Shown in pieces: positions 9,167 through 16,954 of a stretch of 64,000 nucleotides of DNA. A model generated the notes under the pieces. It ran no database searches. It had not been told where the DNA came from and was given only the letters and a program-made list of their open reading frames with translations. The stretch's first letter is position 1; every line of letters begins with the position of its first letter. Made by a program: the position numbers and the translations under genes. The stretch is taken from positions 1,550,001-1,614,000 of the forward strand of contig NZ_LT629743.1 of assembly GCF_900105095.1 (NCBI RefSeq). Direction: 5' to 3'. This DNA comes from Erythrobacter sp. HL-111. GTDB taxonomy: Bacteria; Pseudomonadota; Alphaproteobacteria; Sphingomonadales; Sphingomonadaceae.

Positions 9167-10250
9167 CGCGCGCTTCGTGCGCCGCCAGGAGCCCGCGGGC
9201 CCTGGCGAGTTCGAGCTCGACCTCGGAAAGGCGCATCGGCGGGCGGCGTTCGGTCAGGGCAAGGCCGCTGTTCGTCCGCCGTTCGGCGCTGCGCCGCAAT
9301 TCGTCCACCGGCAGCAGGCGGTGGTCGCAGGACGGATCGGCCGAGCGCGCGCGGCGGGCAAGCTCGTCGCCGCGACCGCCGGGCGTGCGTCCGTCGAGCC
9401 GGGCCGAACCGCGGGTCCCGGCATCGCCGATCTGCACCGCGCTCAAGCCGCGGCGCAGGATCTCGGCACACAGGGCCGCGTCCGCGCCGGTGTCCGGCAC
9501 GGGCAACCCCCCGATCGCGCGATAGGCGGCGGCGCTCACCGCCATGCTCGCGCCCGAGACGCGCCACGCGAAGGCCCCGACGCGGCCCCCGGTCCAGACC
9601 TGCCAGAGCCGCTCGCTCGCATCGAAATAGGCCCTTTCGGCCTCCTCCGCGCGGCGCACCGTGGCGGGCAGGCGGGCAAGTTCGCGTTCGTCGAGGGGCA
9701 CGTCCTCGCACAGGAGATCGGCGCCCTTGCCGAGCTCTTCGAGGCAGCGCGCGATCCAGCCGGGGGCGACGCGGCTGTCGGCATCGCTTGTCAGCAGGGC
9801 GCCGCCCGGGCGGACGAGCGCGGCCGCACAGTCTAGCGCCAGCCGCCGGCAATGGGCGGCGTTGCGGATCGCTGAATCGAACTCCGCCTCGACCAGCGCG
9901 ACCCCGCACGGCGCCTCGCGCGCCCAGTCGCGGATGCAGTCGGCAGACGCATCGCGCGTGTCGTTGACGACGAACACCGCCACGCCCGGCCGATCCGCAT
10001 GCTCCATCGCCGCCTCGAGCGCGGCGAGCGCGCGGGGCAGCAACGTGATCTCATTGCGGACGGGGATCGCGACCGCATAGGCGGCGTGACAGCGCGCGGG
10101 CCACTCGCTCGAGGTCAGGCGGACGCGGTGCGCGAAAGGCTCGGCCGCGAGCAGGCGGCGCAGCGGGGCCGAAACGGGATCGGGCCGACGCGCGGGCACG
10201 TAGGAGGGGCAGGGGCGCGGACGCGCGGTCCGGGAAAGCGGTGCGTGCAT
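9159..10250 (-). CDS. Family 2-type glycosyltransferase
   Basis: A 363-residue protein with a GT-A fold signature: AVAIPVRNEITLLPRALAAL at about residues 59-78 binds the nucleotide-sugar, VFVVNDTRDAS follows, and LLTSDADSRVAPGW near 150 carries the DxD metal motif. The N-terminal 50 residues are Arg/Pro-rich and poorly conserved-looking, so the true start could be later. It overlaps the methyltransferase gene by 8 bases. From general knowledge, glycosyltransferase/NodS-type methyltransferase pairs in alphaproteobacteria often lie with a PIG-L deacetylase and an acyl-CoA dehydrogenase. Neither of those is adjacent here. Confidence 0.78.
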   Translation of the reverse strand: MHAPLSRTARPRPCPSYVPARRPDPVSAPLRRLLAAEPFAHRVRLTSSEWPARCHAAYAVAIPVRNEITLLPRALAALEAAMEHADRPGVAVFVVNDTRDASADCIRDWAREAPCGVALVEAEFDSAIRNAAHCRRLALDCAAALVRPGGALLTSDADSRVAPGWIARCLEELGKGADLLCEDVPLDERELARLPATVRRAEEAERAYFDASERLWQVWTGGRVGAFAWRVSGASMAVSAAAYRAIGGLPVPDTGADAALCAEILRRGLSAVQIGDAGTRGSARLDGRTPGGRGDELARRARSADPSCDHRLLPVDELRRSAERRTNSGLALTERRPPMRLSEVELELARARGLLAAHEARDA

Positions 10251-10554
10251 CGAAAAGGTCCTTTCGCACGGGCGTCGGCCCGGGGCTGCCTGAGCCCGGG
10301 GATCGGCCCCGGCAGCCCGACCTCATCATAATGTCGCAAATTCGAAAAAGTTCTCTCACAAAAGGTTCTATTCGGCGTGTTTTCGGCTCTTCCTGCAATA
10401 ATGCACGCTCCGTTCGTCGCGCAAATTTTTCACTTTGTCATCTTCAATCAAGAAAGTTAGGCCGCGCACGGGCGAATTTTACTCGCCCTTCTGAAACGCG
10501 ACTGCCGCCCTAGCGTTGGATCAGGACCACGAACCAAGGCGAGAGGAGATTGTC
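10251..10554. other. Divergent intergenic region with AT-rich core
   Basis: These 304 bases separate the minus-strand glycosyltransferase from the plus-strand SRPBCC gene. The stretch 10320-10460 is clearly AT-richer than its surroundings, as expected for a promoter region. GGGCTGCC (10283-10290) and GGCAGCCC (10311-10318) form a long-looped inverted repeat. GGGCGA (10470-10475) and TCGCCC (10483-10488) form a 6-base stem just upstream of the candidate EcfG promoter. No gene is seen. Confidence 0.55.
10493..10517 (+). promoter_or_regulatory. Candidate EcfG (general stress sigma factor) promoter
   Basis: GAAAC at 10493-10497, a 16-base spacer and CGTT at 10514-10517 fit the alphaproteobacterial EcfG consensus (GGAAC, 16-17 bases, CGTT) with one mismatch. 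The start codon follows 38 bases downstream with AGGAG in between. The genes behind it (SRPBCC membrane protein, alcohol dehydrogenase) are of a kind often found in general stress regulons. Confidence 0.45.
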
Positions 10555-11409
10555 ATGAGCAAGGCAGGCAGCCGGTCACGGAGATGGCCGGGCGCGGGCC
10601 GGCTGGGGCGCGAAGGAGTGCGTGACTTCGCGCTCGGCGAAGGCCGGCGGGCGGCGGCGCAGGGGCGCAAGGCGATCGGGCGCGGGAAACTGGCTGCGGC
10701 CGACGTGGCGAAGACCGGCGAGCAGGCAATGACGCGGGCCCGAAAGCGCGGGGACGACGACACACGGAGCCACGGCGGCGGCATCACCGGTGCGCTCACC
10801 GGCATTGCGCTCGTCGCCGGGACCGTCGCCTTCGGCGCCTTCCTCGCCCGGCGGCACAGGGGCGGCGGCGACGATGCGCCGGGCTTCACCCGCAGGCGCC
10901 CGGACGGCGACCATGTCGTCGGCGGGCGGACGGTCACGATCCGCAAGCCTGCGGAGGAACTCTACCGCTTCTGGCGCGATTTTTCGAACCTTCCGCGGTT
11001 CATGGAGAACATCGAGGACGTCCATCCCCACGGCGATCACGAGGCCTGGGTGGTGAAGGCCCCCGGCGGCAGGATGGTCGAACTCCACACCCGCGTTACC
11101 GAGGACCTGCCGAATCGCCGGATCGCCTGGGAATCGGTGCGCCATTCGGACATCTGGGCGAAGGGCCATGTCGAATTCGCCGAAGCCCCCGGCGAGCGCG
11201 GCACCCGCGTATCGCTGCTGATCGAATACGCCCCGCCCGGCGGCAAGATCGGCAAGGAGATCGCCGGGCTTTTCATGCGCGCCCCCGAGGCGCAGGCGCG
11301 CCACGATCTCAAGCGTTTCAAGATGCTGATGGAAACCGGCGAGATAGCGACCTCGGCCCACACCGCCAAACCGGCGAAAGCGAGTGCCGACCAACAGGAG
11401 AATGCGTGA
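10555..11409 (+). CDS. SRPBCC-domain membrane protein
   Basis: A 284-residue protein. After a basic N-terminal region comes one hydrophobic segment (GALTGIALVAGTVAFGAFLA, about residues 79-98), then a START/polyketide-cyclase-like SRPBCC domain from about 120 to 265 (VTIRKPAEELYRFWRDFSNL, WVVKAPGGRMVELHTRVTED). SRPBCC domains bind hydrophobic ligands, and the actual ligand is unknown. AGGAG lies 5 bases before the ATG. The stop overlaps the start of the following dehydrogenase gene (TGATG), so the two form an operon. The likely EcfG promoter upstream suggests stress control. Confidence 0.78.
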   Translation: MSKAGSRSRRWPGAGRLGREGVRDFALGEGRRAAAQGRKAIGRGKLAAADVAKTGEQAMTRARKRGDDDTRSHGGGITGALTGIALVAGTVAFGAFLARRHRGGGDDAPGFTRRRPDGDHVVGGRTVTIRKPAEELYRFWRDFSNLPRFMENIEDVHPHGDHEAWVVKAPGGRMVELHTRVTEDLPNRRIAWESVRHSDIWAKGHVEFAEAPGERGTRVSLLIEYAPPGGKIGKEIAGLFMRAPEAQARHDLKRFKMLMETGEIATSAHTAKPAKASADQQENA

Positions 11410-12596
11410 TGCGAGCCCTTACCTGGCAGGGAACCCACGACGTGCGCGTGGAGGACGTGCCCGATCCCGAAATCATCAACCCGCGCGATGCCGTCCTCAA
11501 GGTCACCTCGACCGCGATCTGCGGTTCCGACCTGCACCTTTACGACGGCGTCATCCCCGGGGTTCGGCCGGGCGACGTGCTGGGCCACGAATTCATGGGC
11601 GAGGTGGTCGAAACCGGCCCCGATTCGACGCTCGAGAAAGGCCAGCGCGTCGTCGTTCCCTTCACGATCAGCTGCGGCGGCTGCTTCCACTGCAAGATAC
11701 AGCAATATTCCGCCTGCGAGAATTCGAACCCGGCCGACAAGCAGGACCTCTCGGCGACGCTCTACGGCCATCCGATGGCGGCGCTGTTCGGCTATTCGCA
11801 CCTCACCGGCGGCTATTCGGGCGGGCAGGCGGAATATGTCCGCGTGCCCTTTTCCGATGTCGGCCCGATCGTAGTTCCCGACCATCTCGAGGACGACGCG
11901 GTGCTGTTCCTGTCCGACATCCTGCCGACCGGCTGGATGGGTGCGGAGAACGCGGACATCGAACCCGACGACACCGTCGCGGTGTGGGGCTGCGGCCCGG
12001 TCGGCCTGTTCGCGGTGCAGTCCGCGCTGGTCATGGGTGCGGCGCGGGTGATCGCGATCGACCATCACCCCCACCGGCTCGAACTCGCCAAGCGGCTGGG
12101 TGCGGACGTGATCGACTTCACCAAGACCGACGTGCGCGAGGCGCTGATGGAAATGTCGGGCGGGATCGGGGTCGATGCGGTGATCGACGCGGTCGGCATG
12201 GAAGCACACGGCTTCGCCGCCGACAACATGATCGACATGGTCAAGCAGAAGGTCGGGATCGGCGCCGACCGCGCCGCGGCGCTGAAACAGGCGATCCTCG
12301 CGGTGCGGCCGGGCGGCAGGGTCTCGATCCCCGGCGTCTATGGCGGGATGACCGACAAGTTCCCGCTGGGCGCGCTGATGGAAAAGGGGCTGCAGGTCAG
12401 GGCCGACCAGACCCATGTCCAGCGCTACACCAAGGACCTGCTGGAGAAGATCGAGGACGGCACGCTCGACACGACCTTTCTCATCTCGCACCGCCTGCCG
12501 CTGGAGGAGGCGGCGCATGGCTACAAGTGCTTCCACGACGAGCAGGACAACTGGACCAAGGTGGTCCTCAAGCCCGAAATGGCGGCGGCGGCGTGA
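11409..12596 (+). CDS. Zinc-dependent alcohol dehydrogenase (formaldehyde dehydrogenase-like)
   Basis: A 395-residue medium-chain dehydrogenase. ICGSDLHLYDG (about residues 37-47) supplies the catalytic zinc Cys, and GHEFMGEVVE supplies the His/Glu pair. A Cys cluster in ISCGGCFHCKIQQYSAC sits at the structural zinc site. VAVWGCGPVGLFAVQSALVMG is the Rossmann NAD site. The pattern is that of the glutathione-independent formaldehyde dehydrogenase/threonine dehydrogenase-like group, but the substrate is not certain. ATG at 11409 overlaps the preceding TGA, and AGGAG at 11396-11400 lies 8 bases upstream. GTG at 11406 is an alternative. Confidence 0.85.
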   Translation: MRALTWQGTHDVRVEDVPDPEIINPRDAVLKVTSTAICGSDLHLYDGVIPGVRPGDVLGHEFMGEVVETGPDSTLEKGQRVVVPFTISCGGCFHCKIQQYSACENSNPADKQDLSATLYGHPMAALFGYSHLTGGYSGGQAEYVRVPFSDVGPIVVPDHLEDDAVLFLSDILPTGWMGAENADIEPDDTVAVWGCGPVGLFAVQSALVMGAARVIAIDHHPHRLELAKRLGADVIDFTKTDVREALMEMSGGIGVDAVIDAVGMEAHGFAADNMIDMVKQKVGIGADRAAALKQAILAVRPGGRVSIPGVYGGMTDKFPLGALMEKGLQVRADQTHVQRYTKDLLEKIEDGTLDTTFLISHRLPLEEAAHGYKCFHDEQDNWTKVVLKPEMAAAA

Positions 12597-12708
12597 GCCG
12601 GAACCGACGAGGCCGAGGCACGCGCGGCGAGCGCGGACGCGGCCTCGGTCGGGACGCCCGGAGCCGGTCCGCCGGGCGGCTGCAACGACGCCTCGCGCGG
12701 TCCGGGGG

Positions 12709-12885
12709 CTAGCCCGCCATCACTGCCCCTGCGATCACGACGAAAAGCACGAACGCAGCGAACCCGCCGAGGAAGATCGCGCGGCGGCGCCGGGTGCGAA
12801 GGATGATCTCCCCGCCCCGCGCGGCGTCCGCATCGACGCGCGGCGCTTCCTCGCGCCGCCGCCCGGGATCCCGGTCATCGCTCAT
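12709..12885 (-). CDS. Small single-pass membrane protein, 58 residues
   Basis: Read by eye on the minus strand from ATG at 12885 to TAG at 12709. It has a charged N-terminal half (MSDDRDPGRRREEAPRVDAD), then GEIILRTRRRRAIFLGGFAA followed by a hydrophobic helix (FVLFVVIAGAVMAG) at the C-terminus. The Arg block before the helix gives an N-in orientation. Short proteins of this layout are common in sphingomonads, but I cannot give a function. No clear ribosome binding site is seen, and the ATG lies only 6 bases past the T-run of a terminator-like hairpin. Confidence 0.5.
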   Translation of the reverse strand: MSDDRDPGRRREEAPRVDADAARGGEIILRTRRRRAIFLGGFAAFVLFVVIAGAVMAG

Positions 12886-12891
12886 TCAGGG

Positions 12892-12956
12892 AAAAAATGC
12901 GCCCGGCCGCGCTGCCCGCTCGTCCTCGAACGCGCCGCGCAAAAAGGCCGGGCGCA
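12892..12956 (-). terminator. Rho-independent terminator-like hairpin after the PRC-barrel gene
   Basis: On the minus strand TGCGCCCGGCC (12956-12946) and GGCCGGGCGCA (12908-12898) form a perfect 11-base stem, followed by six T (12897-12892). The loop is long (37 bases) and GC-rich. It begins 20 bases after the stop of the PRC-barrel gene, as expected for its terminator. Confidence 0.55.
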
Positions 12957-12975
12957 TCCCGGCGCCCGCGCTCCT

Positions 12976-13338
12976 TCAGGCGCCGAGACCGTAATAGGTA
13001 TTGACCCGCGCACCATAGTCAGGGTCCCAGTTCGGGTTTTCGTGGCGTTCGTAGGACGGCGCATCGGGCAGGCGGTTCTTGTCCATGCCCAGCACGTAGC
13101 CGTCCTTGCTCTCGTCAAAGCTCAGCGCGCCCCACGGCACCGGACGGTATTCGCTGCCCATGCCGAGGAAGCCGCCGCTCGACATCACCGCGTATTCGAC
13201 CTTCCCGCTCCGCTTGCCGATCATGAGATGGGCGATGTGCCCGATCTTGTCGCCGTCGCTCGCATAGACATTGGTGTCCTCGACCTTGTTCGAGGAGATG
13301 AGCGCACGGGTCTCTTCCCTGTTCACGGTGTCGGTCAT
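12976..13338 (-). CDS. PRC-barrel domain protein
   Basis: A 120-residue soluble protein. NVYASDGDKIGHIAHLMIGK and KVEYAVMSSGGFLGMGSEY are the strands and turn typical of PRC-barrel domains, followed by RPVPWGALSFDE. Proteins of this type in alphaproteobacteria are often stress-induced, and the molecular role is unknown. The start at 13338 is preferred over upstream possibilities because GGGAGGA lies about 8 bases before it and the PRC homology begins right after it. Confidence 0.8.
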   Translation of the reverse strand: MTDTVNREETRALISSNKVEDTNVYASDGDKIGHIAHLMIGKRSGKVEYAVMSSGGFLGMGSEYRPVPWGALSFDESKDGYVLGMDKNRLPDAPSYERHENPNWDPDYGARVNTYYGLGA

Positions 13339-13582
13339 CGGCCAGTTCCTCCCTTGGTCCGGATCGGCCGGCGCGCTGCCGGTAGCCTCGTGCAGGGTTT
13401 CGCAAGCCGGGCGGCGGGGCGCACTAACAAAGATCACGCCCCCTCCCGGTTTCGGCGGGCTGCACCCGCCACGCGACGAAGCCCGCCCTGCGCGCCCGAC
13501 GCGAACGGTCCAGCGGGCCTGACCCGTCGGTCTGTCGCAAAGCCATGACATTTCTGACAAAGGTGAGCGCCCCCGCGAACCT

Positions 13583-13600
13583 GCCCGGCCTAGGCCGGGC
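13583..13600. promoter_or_regulatory. 18-base perfect palindrome upstream of a small gene
   Basis: GCCCGGCCTAGGCCGGGC is a perfect 18-base palindrome, ending 10 bases before the GGAGGAGG ribosome binding site of the 109-residue gene. It may be an operator, or in RNA a hairpin with a CTAG tetraloop in the 5' leader. No regulator is known for it. Confidence 0.4.
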
Positions 13601-13621
13601 TGACCGACGGAGGAGGTCGTC

Positions 13622-13951
13622 ATGGCAATGCACGAACAAAAAAGGGCCGCAAGCCGCTCGGGAAGGGTCGCTTCCCCCGAGGAAATCTATTCCCTGCGGT
13701 TCGACTGCATCGGCAAGGCTCCGCTGCCCGATATCGAGTTCCGCGCGAGCAATGCCTATCAGGCCCTTGAAATCGCACACCGCCGGGGCGGCGGGCGCTC
13801 GGCCGAATTGTGGCGCGGCGTCAGGAAGCTGTGCACGATCAAGGAGCTAGCGGGGAGCTTCTGGGAAATCCGCCCCTGCCCCCGGAAAGCCGACGGCAAG
13901 ACCGCCGCAGACCCGCAAGCCGCCGACCGGGCGACGCGCGAAATCCTATGA
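13622..13951 (+). CDS. Conserved-looking hypothetical protein, 109 residues
   Basis: The start has a strong GGAGGAGG ribosome binding site and the frame shows normal codon use. The middle (EIYSLRFDCIGKAPLPDIEF, ASNAYQALEIAHRRGGGRSA, ELWRGVRKLCTI) looks like a small folded domain. The ends are polar and probably disordered. There is no signal peptide or membrane helix, and I do not recognise the family. It converges on the response-regulator gene, with 5 bases between the two stops, and lies in a stress-related neighbourhood. Confidence 0.65.
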   Translation: MAMHEQKRAASRSGRVASPEEIYSLRFDCIGKAPLPDIEFRASNAYQALEIAHRRGGGRSAELWRGVRKLCTIKELAGSFWEIRPCPRKADGKTAADPQAADRATREIL

Positions 13952-13956
13952 AGCCC

Positions 13957-14349
13957 CTATGAAGCCTTCGCCCCGACGAGTTCGGTGAGCTGCGCGATCA
14001 GGTCGTCCTGGTTGACCGGCTTCTCGAGCCGCGGCGGTCCGGCAAGGTCTTCGGGAATGATCGAGACATCGTAACCCGTCAGGAACAGGAAAGGCAGCCC
14101 CCGGTCGCGGATCAAGCGCGCCACGTCGAAGCTCGCCCCGCGGCCGAGATTGATGTCGAGCATCGCCACATCGACCGGGTTCGCATCGATCAGCTCCGCC
14201 ACTTCCGCGGCGTGCGCGGTCGGGCCGACGATCTCGGCCCCCGCCTTCGCCAGCGTGAGCGCGATCTCGCGCGCCTGGAAATACTCGTCCTCGACGATCA
14301 GCACCCGCCGTCCCTCCAGCGGCCGATCCGAACCCGCATCCCCCATCAT
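13957..14349 (-). CDS. Single-domain response regulator, FAT-GUY-like
   Basis: A 130-residue receiver domain with no output domain. Acidic pair Asp21/Glu22 lies in VLIVEDEYFQ. The phospho-acceptor is Asp65 in VAMLDINLG, the conserved Thr91 is in PFLFLTGYD, and the Lys is in LEKPVN. PFLFLTGY at residues 86-93 closely matches the PFxFATG(G/Y) motif of alphaproteobacterial FAT-GUY regulators (such as SdrG) that act in the general stress phosphorelay. It overlaps the HWE kinase gene by 4 bases (ATGA), so the kinase is its likely partner. Confidence 0.85.
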   Translation of the reverse strand: MMGDAGSDRPLEGRRVLIVEDEYFQAREIALTLAKAGAEIVGPTAHAAEVAELIDANPVDVAMLDINLGRGASFDVARLIRDRGLPFLFLTGYDVSIIPEDLAGPPRLEKPVNQDDLIAQLTELVGAKAS

Positions 14350-16226
14350 TCGCCACCTCCTTCGGCACAGCCCGGTCCGGGCTCCAGGATACTCGCCCCT
14401 GCCTCGAGCGGGAAGGCGATCTCGGCGAGGAGGCCGTCCGGGCGCACCCGCATCGTCCCCTCGCCCTTGAGTTCGTAGGGCACGCGGCCCTCGATCAGTT
14501 CGGTCCCGAACCCGCGCCGCGAGGCTTCGGCGACGCGGTCGGGACAGGCTTCCTCCCACATCACCTCGAGCCATTCGCCGTTTTCGCGATTGGTCACGAA
14601 CCAGCGGATCGCGAGCCGCCCCTCGCAGCCGAGCGCGCCGTACTTGATCGAATTGGTCGCCAGTTCGTGGATCGCGAGGGTCAGGACCTCCGCCGCCTTG
14701 GCCGACAATTCGACCACCGGCCCGCTCAGCGCGAGCCGTTCCTCTTCGGCGACGCGCGACAGTTCGTCGCGGATCAGGCTTTCGAGGTCGATCGCCGCCC
14801 CTGCCTTGCGCGTCAGCATCACCTGCGTGCGCGCCATCGCGTCGATCCGGCCGGTGAGGTGGGCGACATAGTCGTCCACATCCTTGTGCCCCTCGGCCGA
14901 CTGGCGGATGATCGAGCGCACCATGGCGAGCAGGTTGCGAACCCGGTGCTGCAATTCGGCGAGCAGGAGCTTCTGACGCTCCTGCAGCTCCATCATCTCC
15001 TCGACATCGGTCGCCGTGCCGAGCCAGTCGGGAACCGAGCCCTCGTTCTCGACCAGCGACGCCTGGAACTGGAACCAGCGATAGGCCCCGTCCGAGGCGC
15101 GGCGCACGCGCAGCTCGCTCTGGAAGAATCCTTCGGCCTCGGCCCGGCGCCAGGACCCGCAGGCGGTCTCGCGGTCGTCCGGGTGGATCGCCTCGACCCA
15201 GCCCCGGCCGAGGCTCTGTTCGAGCGACTGCCCGGTGAATTCGGCCCATTGCCGGCTCGACCAGGTCCATTCGGCCCCGTCCCGCGCGCTCCAGACGAGC
15301 TGCGGGATCCCCTCGACCAAGGTGCGGAAGCGCCGCTCGCTGTCTTCGAGCGCCTTGCGCTGGCGCACCCGGTCGGTGCGGTCCTGCGCGATCCCGCCGA
15401 TCCGCACGATCCGGTCCCCGTCGGGCTCGCGGATCGCGAAGCCGACCTCGTGGATGTGGCGCACCTCGCCGTCGGGCCGCAGGATGCGGTAATCGACCTG
15501 CGCGCGCTCGCCCGAGAACACCCGCGCGGCGACCTGCCCGACACGCTCGCGGTCGGCGGAGTGGATGAATTTCGCCATGGCGGAACGGTCCCCGAGCACC
15601 CTGCGGCGCTTCACGCCCCAGACCGTCTCGAAGGCGGGCGAAATATATTCGAACCGCTCGCCCGTGGCGTCGATCATCCAGATCACGTCGGGGGAGGCGT
15701 CGCCGAACTGGCGGAAGCGTTCCTCGCTCTTGCGGATCGCCCGCTCGGTCAGCGCGGTCCCGGTCTTTTCCTCGTAGACGCTGATCACGCCGATCGGCTC
15801 GCCCTCGCCGTTTCGCAGGATCGGGGTCGAATGGAGGTTGAATACCGCCTCTTGCACCGTCCCGTTGCGGCCGAGCGCGGTCGGGATGTCCTCGAGCGTG
15901 AGCGGGCGGCCCTCGGCGAGCACCCGTTCGAGCCGGTCGCCCATCGTCTCCCAGACCTCGGGAAACGTCTCGCGCGCGGGCCGGCCGAGCGCTGCGGTAT
16001 GCTTGTCGCCGAAGATCTCGCAGGCCGGATCGTTATAGAGCAGCAGGAGGTCGCGCCCGAGATACATGTTCATCGGCAGCGGCGCGCCGAGCATCATCAT
16101 CAGCAGCGAGCGCACTTCGGGCGGCCAGTCCCTCACCGGGCCGAGCGGGGTCGCGCTCCAGTCGGTCTTGCGGATGCGCCGGGCCATCGCGGTCTCCCCG
16201 GGAGGCCACGCGAAGGGCTCCGTCAT
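14346..16226 (-). CDS. PAS-domain HWE-family histidine kinase
   Basis: About 626 residues, soluble, with no membrane helix. PAS-type domains fill the first two-thirds: one after residue 40 with a PAC-like VISVYEEKTGTAL, one at about 160-280 (ASPDVIWMIDATGERFEYIS), and one at about 290-415. The kinase core has phospho-His427 in LLAELQHRVRNLLAMV, the HELATNSIKYGAL N-box and the WEE of HWE kinases. Such kinases commonly feed alphaproteobacterial general stress or light/redox signalling. ATG at 16226 overlaps the TGA of the Crp-like gene (ATGA). ATG at 16241 is an alternative start. Confidence 0.88.
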   Translation of the reverse strand: MTEPFAWPPGETAMARRIRKTDWSATPLGPVRDWPPEVRSLLMMMLGAPLPMNMYLGRDLLLLYNDPACEIFGDKHTAALGRPARETFPEVWETMGDRLERVLAEGRPLTLEDIPTALGRNGTVQEAVFNLHSTPILRNGEGEPIGVISVYEEKTGTALTERAIRKSEERFRQFGDASPDVIWMIDATGERFEYISPAFETVWGVKRRRVLGDRSAMAKFIHSADRERVGQVAARVFSGERAQVDYRILRPDGEVRHIHEVGFAIREPDGDRIVRIGGIAQDRTDRVRQRKALEDSERRFRTLVEGIPQLVWSARDGAEWTWSSRQWAEFTGQSLEQSLGRGWVEAIHPDDRETACGSWRRAEAEGFFQSELRVRRASDGAYRWFQFQASLVENEGSVPDWLGTATDVEEMMELQERQKLLLAELQHRVRNLLAMVRSIIRQSAEGHKDVDDYVAHLTGRIDAMARTQVMLTRKAGAAIDLESLIRDELSRVAEEERLALSGPVVELSAKAAEVLTLAIHELATNSIKYGALGCEGRLAIRWFVTNRENGEWLEVMWEEACPDRVAEASRRGFGTELIEGRVPYELKGEGTMRVRPDGLLAEIAFPLEAGASILEPGPGCAEGGGE

Positions 16227-16954
16227 CGCGCGTCTGTCCATGCCTCGCGGCCGATCCGCAGGTAGTTCCGGTTGAACATCGCCACCTGGCTGAGCCGGTC
16301 GTAGTCACGGATGTAAAGCCGCTTCGAACGCAGTTCGACGAGGCCCTCGCGGCGCAGTTCCTGCATCGTGCGGTTGAGGTGAACCGAGGTCACGCCGGTC
16401 GCATCGGCGAGATCGTTCTGGGTCAGCGGGCAATCGCACTCCCGGCTCTGGGCAAGCCCTGCCGCGCGCAGCCGCAGGAATATCTCCAGGAACAGGTGCG
16501 CGAGCCGTTCGAAGGCGTTGCGCCGGCCGAGGTTGAGCAGCCATTCGCGGTGGATCGCGGCGTTGACGCTGTCATGCCGTGCGAGCGCTTGGGCGATCCG
16601 AGGGTGGTTCTCGCCCAAGCGCTCCAGCGTTTCGGGCAGGATCGCGTAATAGGTGATCGGCGTAAGCGCGGCGACCGAATGGTCCATCTCGTCGACCACC
16701 CGCACGCCGAGATCGAAGAAATCCCCGGGCAGGAGCAGGCCGACGATCTGGCGCCGCCCGTCGGGCAGGTCCTTGAAACGGTAGGCCCAGCCCTGCGCCA
16801 GCAGCCGCACGACCCCGGGGGTGTCGCCTTCGCTGAGCGTGGTCTGACGCGCGGGCACGCGCACCAGCGGGGCCTGCCGCAGCGCTTCGACCGCCTCGCG
16901 CTCCTCGGGCGTGAGGTCGGCATAGCGCTCGATCGTTGAAAGCAGGGTCTTCAT
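16223..16954 (-). CDS. Crp/Fnr-family transcriptional regulator
   Basis: A 243-residue protein with an N-terminal cyclic-nucleotide-binding-type barrel (GVVRLLAQGWAYRFKDLPDG, VGLLLPGDFFDLGV) and a C-terminal winged helix. The recognition part is LTQNDLADATGVTSVHLNRT at about 180-199. There are not four N-terminal cysteines as in FNR, so an oxygen-sensing FeS cluster is unlikely. It is first gene of the three-gene sensory operon and is divergent from pcs. Two 22-base tandem repeats lie right before its start. Confidence 0.87.
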   Translation of the reverse strand: MKTLLSTIERYADLTPEEREAVEALRQAPLVRVPARQTTLSEGDTPGVVRLLAQGWAYRFKDLPDGRRQIVGLLLPGDFFDLGVRVVDEMDHSVAALTPITYYAILPETLERLGENHPRIAQALARHDSVNAAIHREWLLNLGRRNAFERLAHLFLEIFLRLRAAGLAQSRECDCPLTQNDLADATGVTSVHLNRTMQELRREGLVELRSKRLYIRDYDRLSQVAMFNRNYLRIGREAWTDAR

